Shown here in pieces: positions 22,740 to 34,484 of a DNA stretch of 64,000 nucleotides. The position numbers were made by a program, and so were the translations under genes. A model generated the notes under the pieces. The model had not been told where the DNA came from. It worked only from the letters and a program-made list of their open reading frames with translations, and ran no database searches. Positions within the stretch are counted from its first letter, which is position 1. Each line of letters begins with the position of its first letter. The stretch comes from Ligula intestinalis (Eukaryota; Platyhelminthes; Cestoda; Diphyllobothriidea; Diphyllobothriidae): the NCBI GenBank assembly GCA_036362985.1, contig JAYGXS010000002.1, positions 6,640,866 to 6,704,865 of the forward strand, in the 5' to 3' direction.

Positions 22740-23115
22740 CCCCATGGCTGCCGCCAGCATTCACAGCAGCATGCTGGTCCTATCTTTCACATACTTTCTC
22801 CCACGAGCGAGAGCTTTTCTCCTAAAAATCACAAATGACATTCCATTTTTGAATTAGGAGCCATGCCTTAGGAGTTTGTTTCACTGTCTGCTCTTTTTGC
22901 CCGGTTACACCTGCTGGTTCGCGTTAACTGACATCACCACATGTGAGTGCATTACTTTAAACGAGCGAGTAGTCACCTACAGTTGTGTAAACGACTTCTT
23001 TGAAATGTTTGGTTGTGCCGATGCATTTCTTAAATACTGTGTACCAATATTGAGTTCAAAGGCGTTTCCGTATAGTTCCTTTAATAAACTTGACTTGAGT
23101 GACTTGAATCCCGTT
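22740..23115 (+). mobile_element. LINE 3' untranslated region
   Basis: Matches 10800-11160 and 46335-46680 (both minus). It starts near GCTGCCGCCAGCATTC, passes CACTGTCTGCTC and ends with CCTTTAATAAACTTGACTTG. A short tail of the same type sits at 31925-31985. Reverse transcriptase sequence upstream is not recognisable. Confidence 0.7.
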
Positions 23116-23489
23116 TCAACATAGGATTGTGCCCAGCCCATCAACATTTCAATAAGCAGAGTATTCTAAAACATCTAAAGCGAACTCCGTCTTCTTTATA
23201 CTGAGAAATTATAAATTACGTTTATGACCCCTTGAGTTGATTCGACTTGCAAATAAATGCCCTAGAAATCCGTTACACCAGGCTCGACAGCCGCATTGCG
23301 CAATGTTGGGGAAAGGGGCCGATTAAAATGGCAAACTCGAGTGAAGTGTGGGCTCCCAACGCTATTATAGGTTTAGATAAACAGTCTTCCAACAGAAGGT
23401 GTCCATGGAAATACTGCTGAAGGACCTTGAACCTCCAATTAGTTAAAGTATTCATTTGAATCCAGAACTACTTATAACAATCCCTTTCG

Positions 23490-23870
23490 TCTCCGCGCTC
23501 CGGCAACAAGCCCGGTGGCTTTAGCGAACCCCCACCACCTGTTAGACCTTCCTTCCAACAGCGGACGTTTTTTCTCCTTAAAATCCCCGCTGGACCCTTC
23601 CCCCAAGAGCGACAACTTTTTCTCCTTACCCCTTCCCCTCCATTAGACCCTCTATCCAAGAGCGAAAGTGTTTTACCCTAAAAAATTACAAGGAGTTTTT
23701 TTCACTATCTGCTCTTTTCAAATATGTTCCACTTATGTCCTTTGGTCTAGCCACTAAACTGAGATACTGTTTTTTTATACCACAGAACATATGTACAAAC
23801 AGGGCATTTAAAGGTTACCACCTATATCTCCCTCACATACACTGATACCGCTACTGATCTACCAAATTCC
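23490..23870 (+). mobile_element. LINE 3' untranslated region with internal repeats
   Basis: Shares AGCGACAACTTTTTCTCC-type repeats, the CACTATCTGCTCTTT segment, CATATGTACAAACAGGGCA and the ACTGATAC tail with the LINE at 15031-16338. It contains three imperfect units of the AGCG(A)-CTTTTTCTCC motif. Confidence 0.65.
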
Positions 23871-24796
23871 TGGGTGGATAAGAAGGTACACTTGTCATAG
23901 CAGAAAAGTGGAATGTTTTCTGACGGCAGTCGGAAACGGACTTTTCTGCAAAATTCAGTCAGGCGGAAGAACATGCAAGCGGTAGAGTATGGGGCTAGAG
24001 ATGAATCAGAGATCGTTTTTTTCAGGACATGCATTCAGTAGGCCATCTGCGAATTATTACCTGTGGTTTCCAAAAATATCTCCTTCAAGGCTGGGCAGAA
24101 AATACTATAAACCCACAGCCCCTGTGTGTCGTCGGGGCTTGAAAGGTCTGCCACATTTCGGCCGAACTAAAAGCAAGTTTCTGTCGACTCGATAGGAAAG
24201 CAGGATTCAGAGAATAGATTTTTAACACCGTCAATGAAACCCTCACTTATGGACAGTGTGCAGTTGTATTGTCAGTCTATCTGCGTTCACTTTGGTCATA
24301 CCGCAACATTTTATAGGATGCTCGTTGGTTCAGCCCTCATTCTACTGTGTCGCGAGAGTCCGGCAGTTGTCGTACCTGTTATAACGGAAGGCTCAGGCCG
24401 AGATATTACCTCGTCAAATTGTTGTAACGGAGGCCCAGGCCAAAATATTCGCCGTCTGGTTACGCCTCATGTGAGCCCCCAAAGAGAGAACACAACAGGA
24501 AGTGGGCAGAAAGCGGTAGTCTTTGAGTGTTCCAGGTACAACAAATTTAGGGAAACAAATGTATGTCAACGATGTGCTTTGAGCCAATAAGATGCTCTCC
24601 TGAGGTAGTGGCCAGTCCCATTGGCTGCTTGGCTCAGTGGGTGAATGCAGCTAGAAATTCAAATTATCGATTGATTGTCTAGCTCGAAGTGTTAGCTCGC
24701 GCATTGGCTGATCGATAGCCTATTGTGGACGCAGCTATGGTTTGCGAACTACTGCTTGCGAAGGCTGTTGTTAGGCCGCCCTAATAGTACCTACAC

Positions 24797-24965
24797 ATAT
24801 AGCTCGTGGCTTAGTGGTTAGAGCGTGGAACTTGCAATAAACAGGTCATGGGGTCAAGCCTCGGGTAGTGGCCCCCTGGGATCGGGTATGGTTAGCCGGT
24901 GACGGCTAATAAGTTAGAAATGACCGGTCCAGTCTCCTTTGTCTTTATAAGTGATTCTCTTAACT
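24797..24965 (+). mobile_element. tRNA-derived SINE, copy 4
   Basis: AGCTCGTGGCTTAGTGGTTA is an almost perfect A box, followed by the B-box-like GGGGTCAAGCC, then GACGGCTAATAAGTTAGAAA and TGACCGGTCCAGTCTCC. This copy has the best preserved A box of the four. Confidence 0.8.
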
Positions 24966-25281
24966 CCTTAAGCTTGCGTCCTTGCCTAGTTTTAGCTAAA
25001 TATTCCTTACGTACACTTCAGTTAGCTGCTAACCATTAAAAGCAGCCAGTGCCTTTGTAACAGGCTTGGAACCTGGGCTTCCGAAAGGACACATCTAATC
25101 AGAAGTCAGTCTTCGATGAAAGAGATTACCTATAAAATCGGACAAGGGTTACTTATATAGCGTACGGGCGTCCGAGTAATATGAGTGGCCCTGCACATGA
25201 CTCCCTTGTTCTAACTCTACTACTAGCTCTAACAGAGACAGAAACCATGCCTCAAGTCCTAACTCTCACCATACCCTAAAC

Positions 25282-25520
25282 CAGAGGTCGGGAACCTTTT
25301 TGACTCAGAAGGCCAAGAAAGCAAATATTTGGATAGCCATATAATATATTTTAAGATTGAATTCAATCAAATTTGCGTATAATAAGCCTCTAAATTTATT
25401 CATTGGAGGGACCGAAATCACAAAATCTGGTGTTTTTAATTCTAATTTTATCTGAGAGAGCTAGATGCAGGCATCAAAAGAGTCACATCTGGCTCCCGGG
25501 CCATACGTTCCCGACTTCTG
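25282..25520. mobile_element. hAT-like miniature element with 8-bp target duplication
   Basis: Ends are CAGAGGTCGGGAACCT and its inverse (CGTTCCCGACTTCTG). The flanks are CCCTAAAC (25274-25281) and TCCTAAAC (25521-25528), an 8-base duplication with one mismatch. Such CAG-GGTCGG-AACC ends with 8-base duplications characterise hAT elements of the Charlie kind. There is no coding capacity. It lies about 540 bases beyond the end of the tetraspanin coding region. Confidence 0.8.
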
Positions 25521-26057
25521 TCCTAAACCCTGACTCTAGAATTAGCACTTAACTTAGCTCTTATCGTGAACTTAACCATAAAGTACCTTAAAACCAACCC
25601 TACACTTAATCTACCTCTAAATTTAACCTTAACCATCAACCTAACCACATTTTCCCTGGAATTTCGCGCAAAGACGTCTCTATTGCGGGCGCTTCCTAGT
25701 CTTCTGTCCCATTTAGAAGGCCATCAATTGCCTAAAATTTAAATTGACGCGGACGAAATAGCAACTTGTATATTTAGAATCGTTAACACACCTTAATGCA
25801 TTCCAACTCCCTTTTTACCCGCGTCATTCCATCAAACAAAGTAGATGCTTTCGGTAACTTCTCATCACCTGAGTAGACGCTAGTGTTATTTGGTATTTTA
25901 AAACAGTGGGAGGTTCCGAGCTTATGGGAAAAACCTTTTTTGACTATCAGAACAATGTGATGAAGCCAAAAGCAGAAAACAGGCAAAATAGAGTTAATTG
26001 CTCATGTAGTGTGTGGTTAAATGTGCGAAAGAAGTAAGTGAAGACTTCTAACAAGTT

Positions 26058-29000
26058 TTAAATTCTACAGCTGATTGGGTAGACCTTGGTTCCGGGAAAT
26101 TCATCGTCGCCCGTCGCTCTTGAGTCAAATTTCTTCGAACAGCCAGAAGACGAGGGTGTCCCAGGAGGATTGGCTGAGTTGTGCATTCGATGGGTCTCCA
26201 GTTCATACAGCATAACGAAGCCCAAGACCACACCAATCGCCTGTGCGGTCAGAAAAAATCAGCTTTAATTGAATTTACTTTGAAAATGTTTATGTCTATT
26301 TGATGGCATATTGAGAGTTACATTCGAATTATCAAACGGGGAAGCGGAAAACGGCTTCCCAATATGGCTTCTATTCTTTTGAATTGTGCATCAAAACTGA
26401 ATTCACCTCATCAGTTATTAAGAACCAGGCATTTTAGTATTTAACACAATCATGGATTGGTAAATGAATGACAAAAGAAATCTTCAATGTGCATGCCGCT
26501 TTTGCATAAAGCCTCACACGATTGATTTTGAACTTGCTGTTAAACAGTACTGAATTTGGTAATAATTTGACAAGTAAGAGGATACTGCTCTCCTTAAAGG
26601 AATTGTGGGCAGGTGTGCACTGCGAATCAAAATGCCTTTAAAATCTTTCTAAAACATTCAAAAAATTCAACCGTTCGGCTTAGGATGTATTCACATGCTA
26701 GAAGTCTTCTGAACTTAGGGCTAACACTACTGTCGTTGAGATGGATAAATGCTATGTAAATTTCCCATTAGAGTAGCTGATTATTCCAAAAATAAAATTA
26801 CTTTCCAGCTAGATGACGCTTGTTAGTTGCTGGATAATACAAAAAACACCATTAAGATCCAAGTTGGCCTCACGCTCACGGACAATAACCCGGTTTGTCC
26901 AGTCTTAGTCGTGAAATAGATATCAGTAAGTCTCGACGAACGTTTCCATGATGAGGGAGAGTTGCCTTGCAGCTTTACTCATTTTGTACAAATCGAAGGT
27001 CGGGCAACGGAAAGGCCTTTTCATAATTGCGCGAAAGACTGAAGTCAGCTCAGGTGATTGCACCTACGTGTACTCATCTTCAAGGTAATGTGTTTACCAT
27101 TTGGAATCACGCAATCGCCCTAGTCGATCTAACGGAGATTAGAAAATAATCACCAGCCATTTGCGCCCTGGCGATCTCATTGCACTTTGTAATTTCGTGC
27201 ACTCATATATAAAATGCAAATGCATTTGTTTCAAGTCAGGTTCATTTACTTTCCGAGTGCGTATAAGTGGGCAGAAGTGCTTCGAGTAAAATCGGCTCGA
27301 TGAAAACTTATACTCGTGTGGGTTTCCGATCATATTTCATTATATTAAAACGCTTACTAACACAATTAAGTAGATATAAATTATCAATTAACCAAATATT
27401 TCAGATCAGGTCATGATTGTGATAAGTATAGGGAGGGGACTGTACAACTTTAGCACATCAATAGAGGACTTATAAGGTTTATCGCAAGCATCTACAGCCT
27501 ATCAATGAAGTGGCCTGTGGTGGGTTTCTGGGAATTCGTAAAAGCCAAAAGCTTTTTCCAATTAACCGTCTTCCCCATAGTGTCATAGTGTTAGTGGTGC
27601 CTGGCATATAAAAGGCCTAAATTGCCTTGATATGATAATCTTTTTATTTCAGAGGAAAATTAACAGTAAAGGCAAAAATTTGAGCTCATCGCGTTCATGG
27701 GTTTCTACATAATCTAAGCTTGAAGGACGGTGGAATCCCCAGTACAGTAGTCGCCGGCTATTAAGCCCACGGTTAATAAGCCCGCCGCTTATTGAGCCCA
27801 ATTTGGTCTGGGCCCGAGGTGGACTCAATAATCGGCGACTGCTACATTAAGCCCACGGTTAATAAGCCCGCCGCTTATTCAGCCCAATTTGGTCGGGCCC
27901 CGAGGTGGGCTTAATAATCGGCGACTACTGCAATAGGTTTACAAACCAGACTGACTTATGTTCATTTTAAAGATATACTTTGGCTCCCAAATGAAAATTA
28001 GTGATTATGACTCACGGCTGAAGTAATTTCAGATGTTGATAACAGCATACGAACGTGAGGAATACACTTTTATCTTAATATGTGAAAATATTCCAGGTCC
28101 AGATAAAATTCATTTTTACAATGCCCTCCCATAATTCGATTGGGTGTGGAGAGTACCTGAGTCATTGACCAATCCTATACTTCCCCGTAGAAAATAATAA
28201 TCTTTACAAAATGGTATAAAACATTCTGTGGCTTTGCATAGTTCCCTTTTAGATGCATTGAATTTACTACTGAATATACGATAACTGATGAATGTTTTTC
28301 GAACGAAAACGACCATTATCGGAAAATTATGCAGATAATCATTGCATTTAAGTCAATTTCACCTGCTTGCATATCGAAACTAAATCTTGCATGCTTGAGA
28401 AGCGAGAAACTGAACTGACGCGTTTATCCTCATTTTATCTGTCCATTTGAAAGTTTAGTTGTCGCTAAATGGTAACCATTTGTGATAGTGTAATCAATAC
28501 GATAAGCAAGTTGTCAATTACAGTCAGGAAAATGTTTTCTTGACAGATTCATGATAATCATGATTCAGGTAACCGAAATATCCGCCTCCTGACTTTGAAT
28601 ATGCGAAGTTGCAAAAATGTGTTTCAAAAAACTTCATTTTGCTTCAGAGTGACGCCAATGGAAGAGCTTGGGGTGGACAGTCAACAGTACTGTTCGATCT
28701 CCTCTTTCAATGTCCACTGCCCCAACGTCATGCAGCCTCGCAGGCTGCTATGTGCGACTCGCTGACCCCAATAAACTTGACCGAGTTCCACTCAAACAAG
28801 TACGCGCGCACACAAGCACGGCTAGATAGTCGCGGCTGTTTCGAAGCACTAGAACACGTCACTCCTCGGCAAACGCAGCACAATTCCCTATATATGATAC
28901 TCCCTTCGGGCAATGCAATATACCAATCGCCTACCACTTGAACTCACTCCACAATCCCGTAGGAACAGCTACTACCATAACTACCACATACAGTTTCACT

Positions 29001-31787
29001 CTCAGACCTGACCGGATGCAGTAAACACCAGCCCCAGCTTTGCAAGTGGCCACTGTCGAATGAGGCAGTCACTCTCCCAGAGGTTCCTTCAGCCTTTTAC
29101 CTACAATCTGGAAGTAAAACCATTGTATATACAACCAAAATCTGTTTTGGACATGAATTAAGTACTCTTAGTCATTTTGGACAGCACTGTTATGCTATTT
29201 TGAGTTGCTGACCCTTCACTAATTCATTAAGGGACATACAATACTTTTCACCGTCGGTGCATAAAATACTTTAAAGTTATGAAAAAAATATAAAAATCTG
29301 AAATAAGCTCTTACCAAGTAGACGCTTCCCGCGAACCCGAGACCGACAAGGACACAAGTGTAACGATAGAGCCTTTCACTGGCCACTGTCAAGCAACCCT
29401 ACAAGTTATAAATAGAGACAGAAGGAATAACCTGTTGATTGAGATATATGTTGTCTTGTGTAATAAATCGTGGTCGACTAGCCGTCGGGGCTGTGAAAAT
29501 GGCTCTGCTGGCGAAGGGAACTGGAGCCAAACCGACACATACATTACGATTGACAAGTTCATCAAAGTTTGCCCGTGCGGCTTCCCGTCTGAGAATGCCC
29601 CCAACCTGGCCCTTTGTGACGCAGCAGCTGTCCGGGACGAACGGTGGACCATAATCTAGAGAGACAACTGAATGCTATTTAAAACGCCAAATAAAATATA
29701 AATAAGGATGAGTGTCCATTTGACCGTGGATGCAGATAGTTGTCGAATGAATGAGAAGGGTCGCATTCCAGGTATCTGCACGGATAAGGAAGAAGACATG
29801 TAGAGCATCGGATCGAGTGATTTATTGTATTGAGCGTTCGAACTCTTTTGAAATCTTTTTGTTTGCGGCTTCTCATATCTGAAGAAAGACTCCTGTAAGA
29901 TTTCAAAAGCTCCGGACAGTAAATCAAACGATCAGGTGCTCGACATGTCTTCTTCCTTATTCATGCAGCTAGTTATACCGGACAGACCTTAGTTCTAAGA
30001 TGCTTCCACATATCTTCCAAACGCTCCAGTTTTTATGATTGTAAAATGCGTTTCTCGCATCAATGACCCTCGTGAACGTCAATTTTATTATTAAGCTGTG
30101 AGTAAGTCTGCCAGCAAAGAATTAGTTCAGTGTTCTAATAAGCCAATTTACGAAAACTGTTGTCAACTGTCACAGAGTCAGAAATATAGGCGCAACATTT
30201 ACTGATTCCACTGATTTTTCGCCTGCTTTTTAGTGCCTCGGTAGAAGGAGCAGCATAAAACGGGGCTACAGATGACATTTATCAGAGTTTTTAACTGTGC
30301 CACTACTTAACCACAAGCTGTTTATCAGCTGAAAATATGTGTACCTTTAGTCCTATGAAGCATAACCTAGTCACTGATCTAGTACAAACAATAAATCAAT
30401 AGGGAGACTATACTAAAGCCCAACCCGATCAATACTAAAATCTTCAAATCCTACATGAAAACGAAACGCCTCAATGACATAAAATAGAAGATGCTATTTA
30501 TCAACTGCTTTGCCTATGAACAAGGAGAAAATTAAATAAACAGTGGTTCAAATACCACCAACCTAGTTAAAAACACGACACAGGCGTAATAAAAAGTTCA
30601 AACATAAGGGTACACACATTTCAAGTGCGAAAATATTTTTATTCTGGAATGTCTGGATACTTAATCCTAACTGAAACAGTAGAAATCGACCCCATTTAGT
30701 TAGGTTATGCAACGTTAGGCATTACAATGGAAATTTCATCATAGGGCCCATTGTATAAAATTCCAAATTCGTCACTGTTTACCTCATAACTAGTCGTGTT
30801 GTCCCCTATATCTGACACCACATCATAATTGCGAACAGCAAATAGATAGCATAATGAAGATTCAATCATAAATCTAGTGGAATCTAGTGACAAACTCTTG
30901 ACATTAATTATTGAACAGCGCCGGACAGCAGAAATCTAGTATAAACCATAACTGAGGAGGCGGAGGGAACAACAGCTTTAAGTTGACTAAAGTGAAACAT
31001 AACAGCATACGTTCAAAAATTGGAAAATAAACGGAAGGAATGGATACCAAACTTGTGTCGAACCCGGTACCAGGCGCTGGAATGCCGATACAGAAACCAA
31101 CTGAGTGAACTGTTTCTTTCACCCTGCACACCACAGCATCCCAACTGAAAAAAATGATTGGAGGTAAAATATATCTCACTTGCAACTGTAAATTGTCCAC
31201 AGCTGTAGTGAGCTCGCGATTACGCTCAATATCTTGATTGATGCCATAGTATTTGGTTATTGCGACAAACATGGCGTCATCCAGTCCAGAATAAAGCTAA
31301 ATAAATGGTAAGTTAAAAGCATATTCAAGACCGCTGTACATTTTTATTTGCTAGCAAGGCGCAGATACCGACAGAGAGCAGAAGGGCGCAGCCAACAAAA
31401 TCAAGTATTACGGCCTAGAAAGCGTCAAAGTTCGCTCATTAAAACCTACCGATAAAAGTAAATGTACGTCTTCCACACAGACAGAACAGCAGCCCACAAC
31501 CACGAGAATAAAACAAAGGAGGCCACAGGCAACCATAAGTGGTGGGGCATAAGACAAGTAATAGTAGTTGATAATCACATCAAATGTTTTCAAATCAGTG
31601 GCCCATACAAGAATCCACGATCCAAAGCCAACTAAACCAGAGGAGAGTATCTTTATCAAAGAAATATAACAGCCCTGGCATTAAAGTATAAACTTACGAG
31701 CAGGAGCGTTGAGTGTGCTATGGATATATTTCGGACAACGCGGAAGAGACGAGACTCTGTCACAGAGGAGGGGAAATTTTCAGACAT
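26058..31787 (-). CDS. Tetraspanin family membrane protein, eight exons
   Basis: Exons in order: 31698-31787, 31450-31650, 31340-31414, 31180-31296, 31123-31144 (or 31048-31144), 29543-29655, 29315-29398, 26058-26240; introns are GT-AG and phases agree. The start ATG at 31787 follows a stop directly. The product is about 294 residues (319 with the longer fifth exon), normal for tetraspanins. Membrane segment 1 (SSGLVGFGSWILVW) and segment 2 (VVVGCC..CVED) lie in exon 2, segment 3 in exon 3. The large loop shows AVDNLQLQ-LGCCGVQ, then GPPFVPDSCC and NRN-GC just before segment 4, which runs across exons 7-8 (CVLVGLGFAGSVYL-AIGVVLGFVMLYE). The cytoplasmic tail ends PISCRI. The CCG, the PDSC and the last cysteine form the loop disulphides of the family. 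Tetraspanins organise membrane partners; flatworm members are often surface proteins. The subfamily, the first acceptor (AAG) and the exon 5 donor are uncertain. Confidence 0.8.
27745..27936. mobile_element. Palindromic CAGTAGTCGCC miniature element pair
   Basis: Starts after TA with CAGTAGTCGCCG and ends with CGGCGACTACTG. The segment consists of two imperfect direct units of about 95 bases, each containing TTAAGCCCACGG and a reverse copy of that end (GTGGGCTTAATAATCGGCGA). The ends begin CAGT and abut TA on the left (CA on the right, probably mutated), as in pogo-like elements. It lies in intron 7 of the tetraspanin gene. Confidence 0.7.
29700..29965 (+). mobile_element. PLE 3' terminal region in a tetraspanin intron
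   Basis: Resembles 13950-14225: CTGAAGA, a stem, then AAAAGCTCCGGACAGTAAA and GGTGCTCGACATGTCTTC. The GAAA of the hammerhead-like core is changed. It lies in intron 5 on the strand opposite to the gene. Confidence 0.55.
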
Positions 31788-31924
31788 TTACAATGGAGAC
31801 GCCGGTCTAGATTAGATCATCATTATTCAAAGGAAAGGAATGTAAAAAGATTTCAAATACAAAAACAAATAGGGTTAATTCGATTACAAAGGTGATGATC
31901 TTTCCTAGATCAAAAGCAATAGTC

Positions 31925-31985
31925 GAGGGAGTTCAAAGGCATTTGCCTATATTTCCTTTAATAAACTTGACTTGACTTGACTATC
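31925..31985 (+). mobile_element. LINE 3' tail fragment
   Basis: GAGGGAGTTCAAAGGCATTTGCCTATATTTCCTTTAATAAAC followed by repeated TTGACT matches the last 60 bases of the LINE tail at 22740-23115. It lies upstream of the tetraspanin start. Confidence 0.6.
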
Positions 31986-32599
31986 GTCTTTAAGTTTGAA
32001 TTTAAGAATATTTCAGAAGTAAATTTATCGTCTTCATTAAAAATGCTGCCCAATCACATTTAACTTAAATGGCACTAGCGGGTGCAATGTAAATGAAACC
32101 GCTATAGAGTAAAGTTTATTTAATTAGGAGTTTAAGGATATAAATATATAATGCACGTGATTAAATGTTACTCTTTTGAAAAAAGTGCATTGCTATGCAG
32201 TAACCTTGGTCAATGAATAAATGATGCAATAAAACATACGAGACCATGGGCACATTTTACAAAAATGAACTACCGTTACATAATACTTACCATGAAGTTG
32301 CATAATTTGGCCATTTATATGAAAAATGACTATGCTGGTGGCTTGAACTTGGCACGCTTTTTGATATGCTCTCTGAGTGTGACTTTTTCATAAACACATG
32401 TAGTCCGAGTTAGACCTAAGGTAGCATACCATTTTGGAACGTGTCAAACACAATAAAACACTCCGTTTATTTAAATTTAACTGATGATCAAGGAGAAGGA
32501 GCACGAAGAGTAGAAAAACACCTATCAAGTATTGGAATGAAAGTTCACTAGATAGAGAAGTAGAAGGCATTGTGATCACCAGATTCATACATTTATTTG
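31986..32599. other. AT-rich DNA, nothing recognised
   Basis: Upstream of the tetraspanin start. No promoter element can be named and no repeat family was identified. Confidence 0.35.
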
Positions 32600-32735
32600 C
32601 CTGAGTTTTCAGGCTCGGCTTTGTTATTCGTCTTTCTTTAACACCTTTTATTTCTGAAGATGGACTTAAGAAAGTGCCAAAAAGCTCGGACAAGTAAAAG
32701 TATGTTTCCGGTGATCGCGATGCCTTCTAATTCTC
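32600..32735 (+). mobile_element. PLE 3' terminal region, degenerate
   Basis: Contains TTTCTGAAGATGGACTTA, AAAAAGCTCGGACAAGTAAA and CCGGTGATCG in the order seen at 63640-63725. The GAAA strand of the hammerhead core is lost. Confidence 0.5.
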
Positions 32736-33129
32736 TATCTACACGTATAACTGGGATACGAATATTTCCCTCAATTAGTAAAATCGCAATTTCATGCATT
32801 CCATTTTGATCTTACCGTAAATGCCAATAAAAAACAAGCAATTTCCGTTCAAAGGATTCGGGCGTAGTGGGGCACCTTGTCTTGAAGCCAAATCATCAGG
32901 ATAAACAAGCCATGACAAAACCTCCTGGCACCACTTTCTGAAGTCTACTATCAAGGCGTTCTATAACATCTGTTGTGAATTGACATTTAGCAAATTTATA
33001 CTATATACAACATTAACCTTTGACGTTCATCTCTTAGTTTCTTATATTTAACCTGTATTATGTAATGGGAACTCCGGTTATTTCCTGCTGACGTACTTCT
33101 GTTTTTGTTTTTTTAAAAAAAACGTTGAT

Positions 33130-34455
33130 GGCCGTGGATAATAACGACATTTTCGTTATTGTCCACTACCATCTTTGTAGCCCTCGCCTGCACTCCTTTC
33201 AGGTGCAGGTTATTCTTCTTGAACCACGGACGCCAGGCCTGGACGGCATTCTCCTACTGAGACCGAACAAACGCTCCGTACGTTTTCCCGAAGAGCTCCT
33301 TGTCAACGTTGACAAATCCCCGCCTAATCGCAAACAGCACCTTTGTCGCGCGTTTAGCTGCCTTAAGTCATTGTGATGATGTTTTGAGCGAGGAGTTTAT
33401 TAAAACTCCGAGGTCCTTTTGTTCGACCACATTTGAAAAGGGGTGCCCATTAAGGAGGTATTGGAAGGAATCATCCTCCTCATTAGTCCTTCTAGTACGG
33501 AGTCTTAAGACGACACGTTAACTTACGCTAGAAGTTTTAGAGCTAACGAGCAGACCAGCAGCTAAGTCGATTGAGACTCTCCCAAAATGCTTTCCTATCG
33601 GCGTCAGACCTGATGGTCCACCAGAGTTTGCCATCGTCGGCAAACATGATGGCGCCGCAACCCAGGTCGTTGACTCAGTCGTTGATATAGATAAAAAAAG
33701 AGCAGATGCCCTAAGACAGAGCCTTGAGGGACACCACTCAGAACGGAGGTAGGAAATGACTTCGAGTCACCGATGCACACAGTTTGCGATCGCCTTGTGA
33801 GAAAAATCTGTGATCCATACCAACAGGTATCCTTTTATTCCAATTTTCGACAATTTATACATTAGACGTTTAGATGGGACGCTGTCGAATGCCTTTTTGA
33901 AGTCCATATAGATGACGTCAACCTTACCCTCTTCATCCAGTGCGCGAATCCACTGCTCAGTAGAGTGTAGAAGGCTGGAAAAACAAGAGTGGTTCTGTCT
34001 GAAGCCATGTCGGAGCCCTGATAGTAAGTTATTCTCCTCCAGGAACTTCAGTGTCGTCTTCTTCATTATAGTTTTGATCAGCTTACAGCAAATGCAAGTA
34101 AGGCTCACGGGCCGGTCATTTTTGGCCTTCGTTCGGGCTCCACCCTTGTATATCGGATAAATATTTGCCATTTTCCATTCAGATGGCAGTTTTCCTTATT
34201 CAAATGAGGAACAAAATATATGTGCTAGGGGCTTTGAGAGCTCGCTTGCCAATTCTTTCAAGAATTTGGCTGGTATATTGTCTGGACCGGATGACTTTGC
34301 TTCTGTGAGGCCTTGCAGTTCCCTCTCAACTACTGATGTTGGGAATAATAGAGATTGAAGTGCCGAACCAGCGCTTAAAACAGCACTGTTAGCAGAGGAA
34401 GCTGCATCTATATAAAGCAGCCACTTGCATTTCTCGCGTTGGACTTTCCACAATT
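33130..34455 (-). pseudogene. LINE reverse transcriptase, decayed
   Basis: Read in reverse: KSSGPDNIPAKFLKEL, NIYPIYKGG, RPVSLTCICCKLI, LRHGFRQNHSC, VIYMDFKKAFDSVP (palm motif A), then, after a frameshift, SGVPQGSVLG and IMFADDGKLW (catalytic FADD, intact), and finally KLTCRLKTPY-like C-terminal residues with many stops. It lies head to head with the LINE endonuclease half at 34485-35447; together they cover one LINE protein almost without overlap (see findings). Frameshifts and stops make it inactive. Confidence 0.85.
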
Positions 34456-34484
34456 CACAGCGGTGGAGGAGAGCTGCTGGCTAT

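Noticed and set aside
29002..29052. Possible alternative last tetraspanin exon (WPLAKLGLVFTASGQV)
   Set aside because: In phase, but it gives a poor membrane segment; the exon at 26058-26240 gives a much better one with a stronger acceptor.
30714..30893. Open frame ending VRNYDVVSDIGDNTTSYE and MPNVA, first taken for the tetraspanin tail
   Set aside because: It lies between the CCG exon and the PDSCC exon, out of order for a tail, and the later exons at 29315 and 26058 supply membrane segment 4 and the tail with correct phase.
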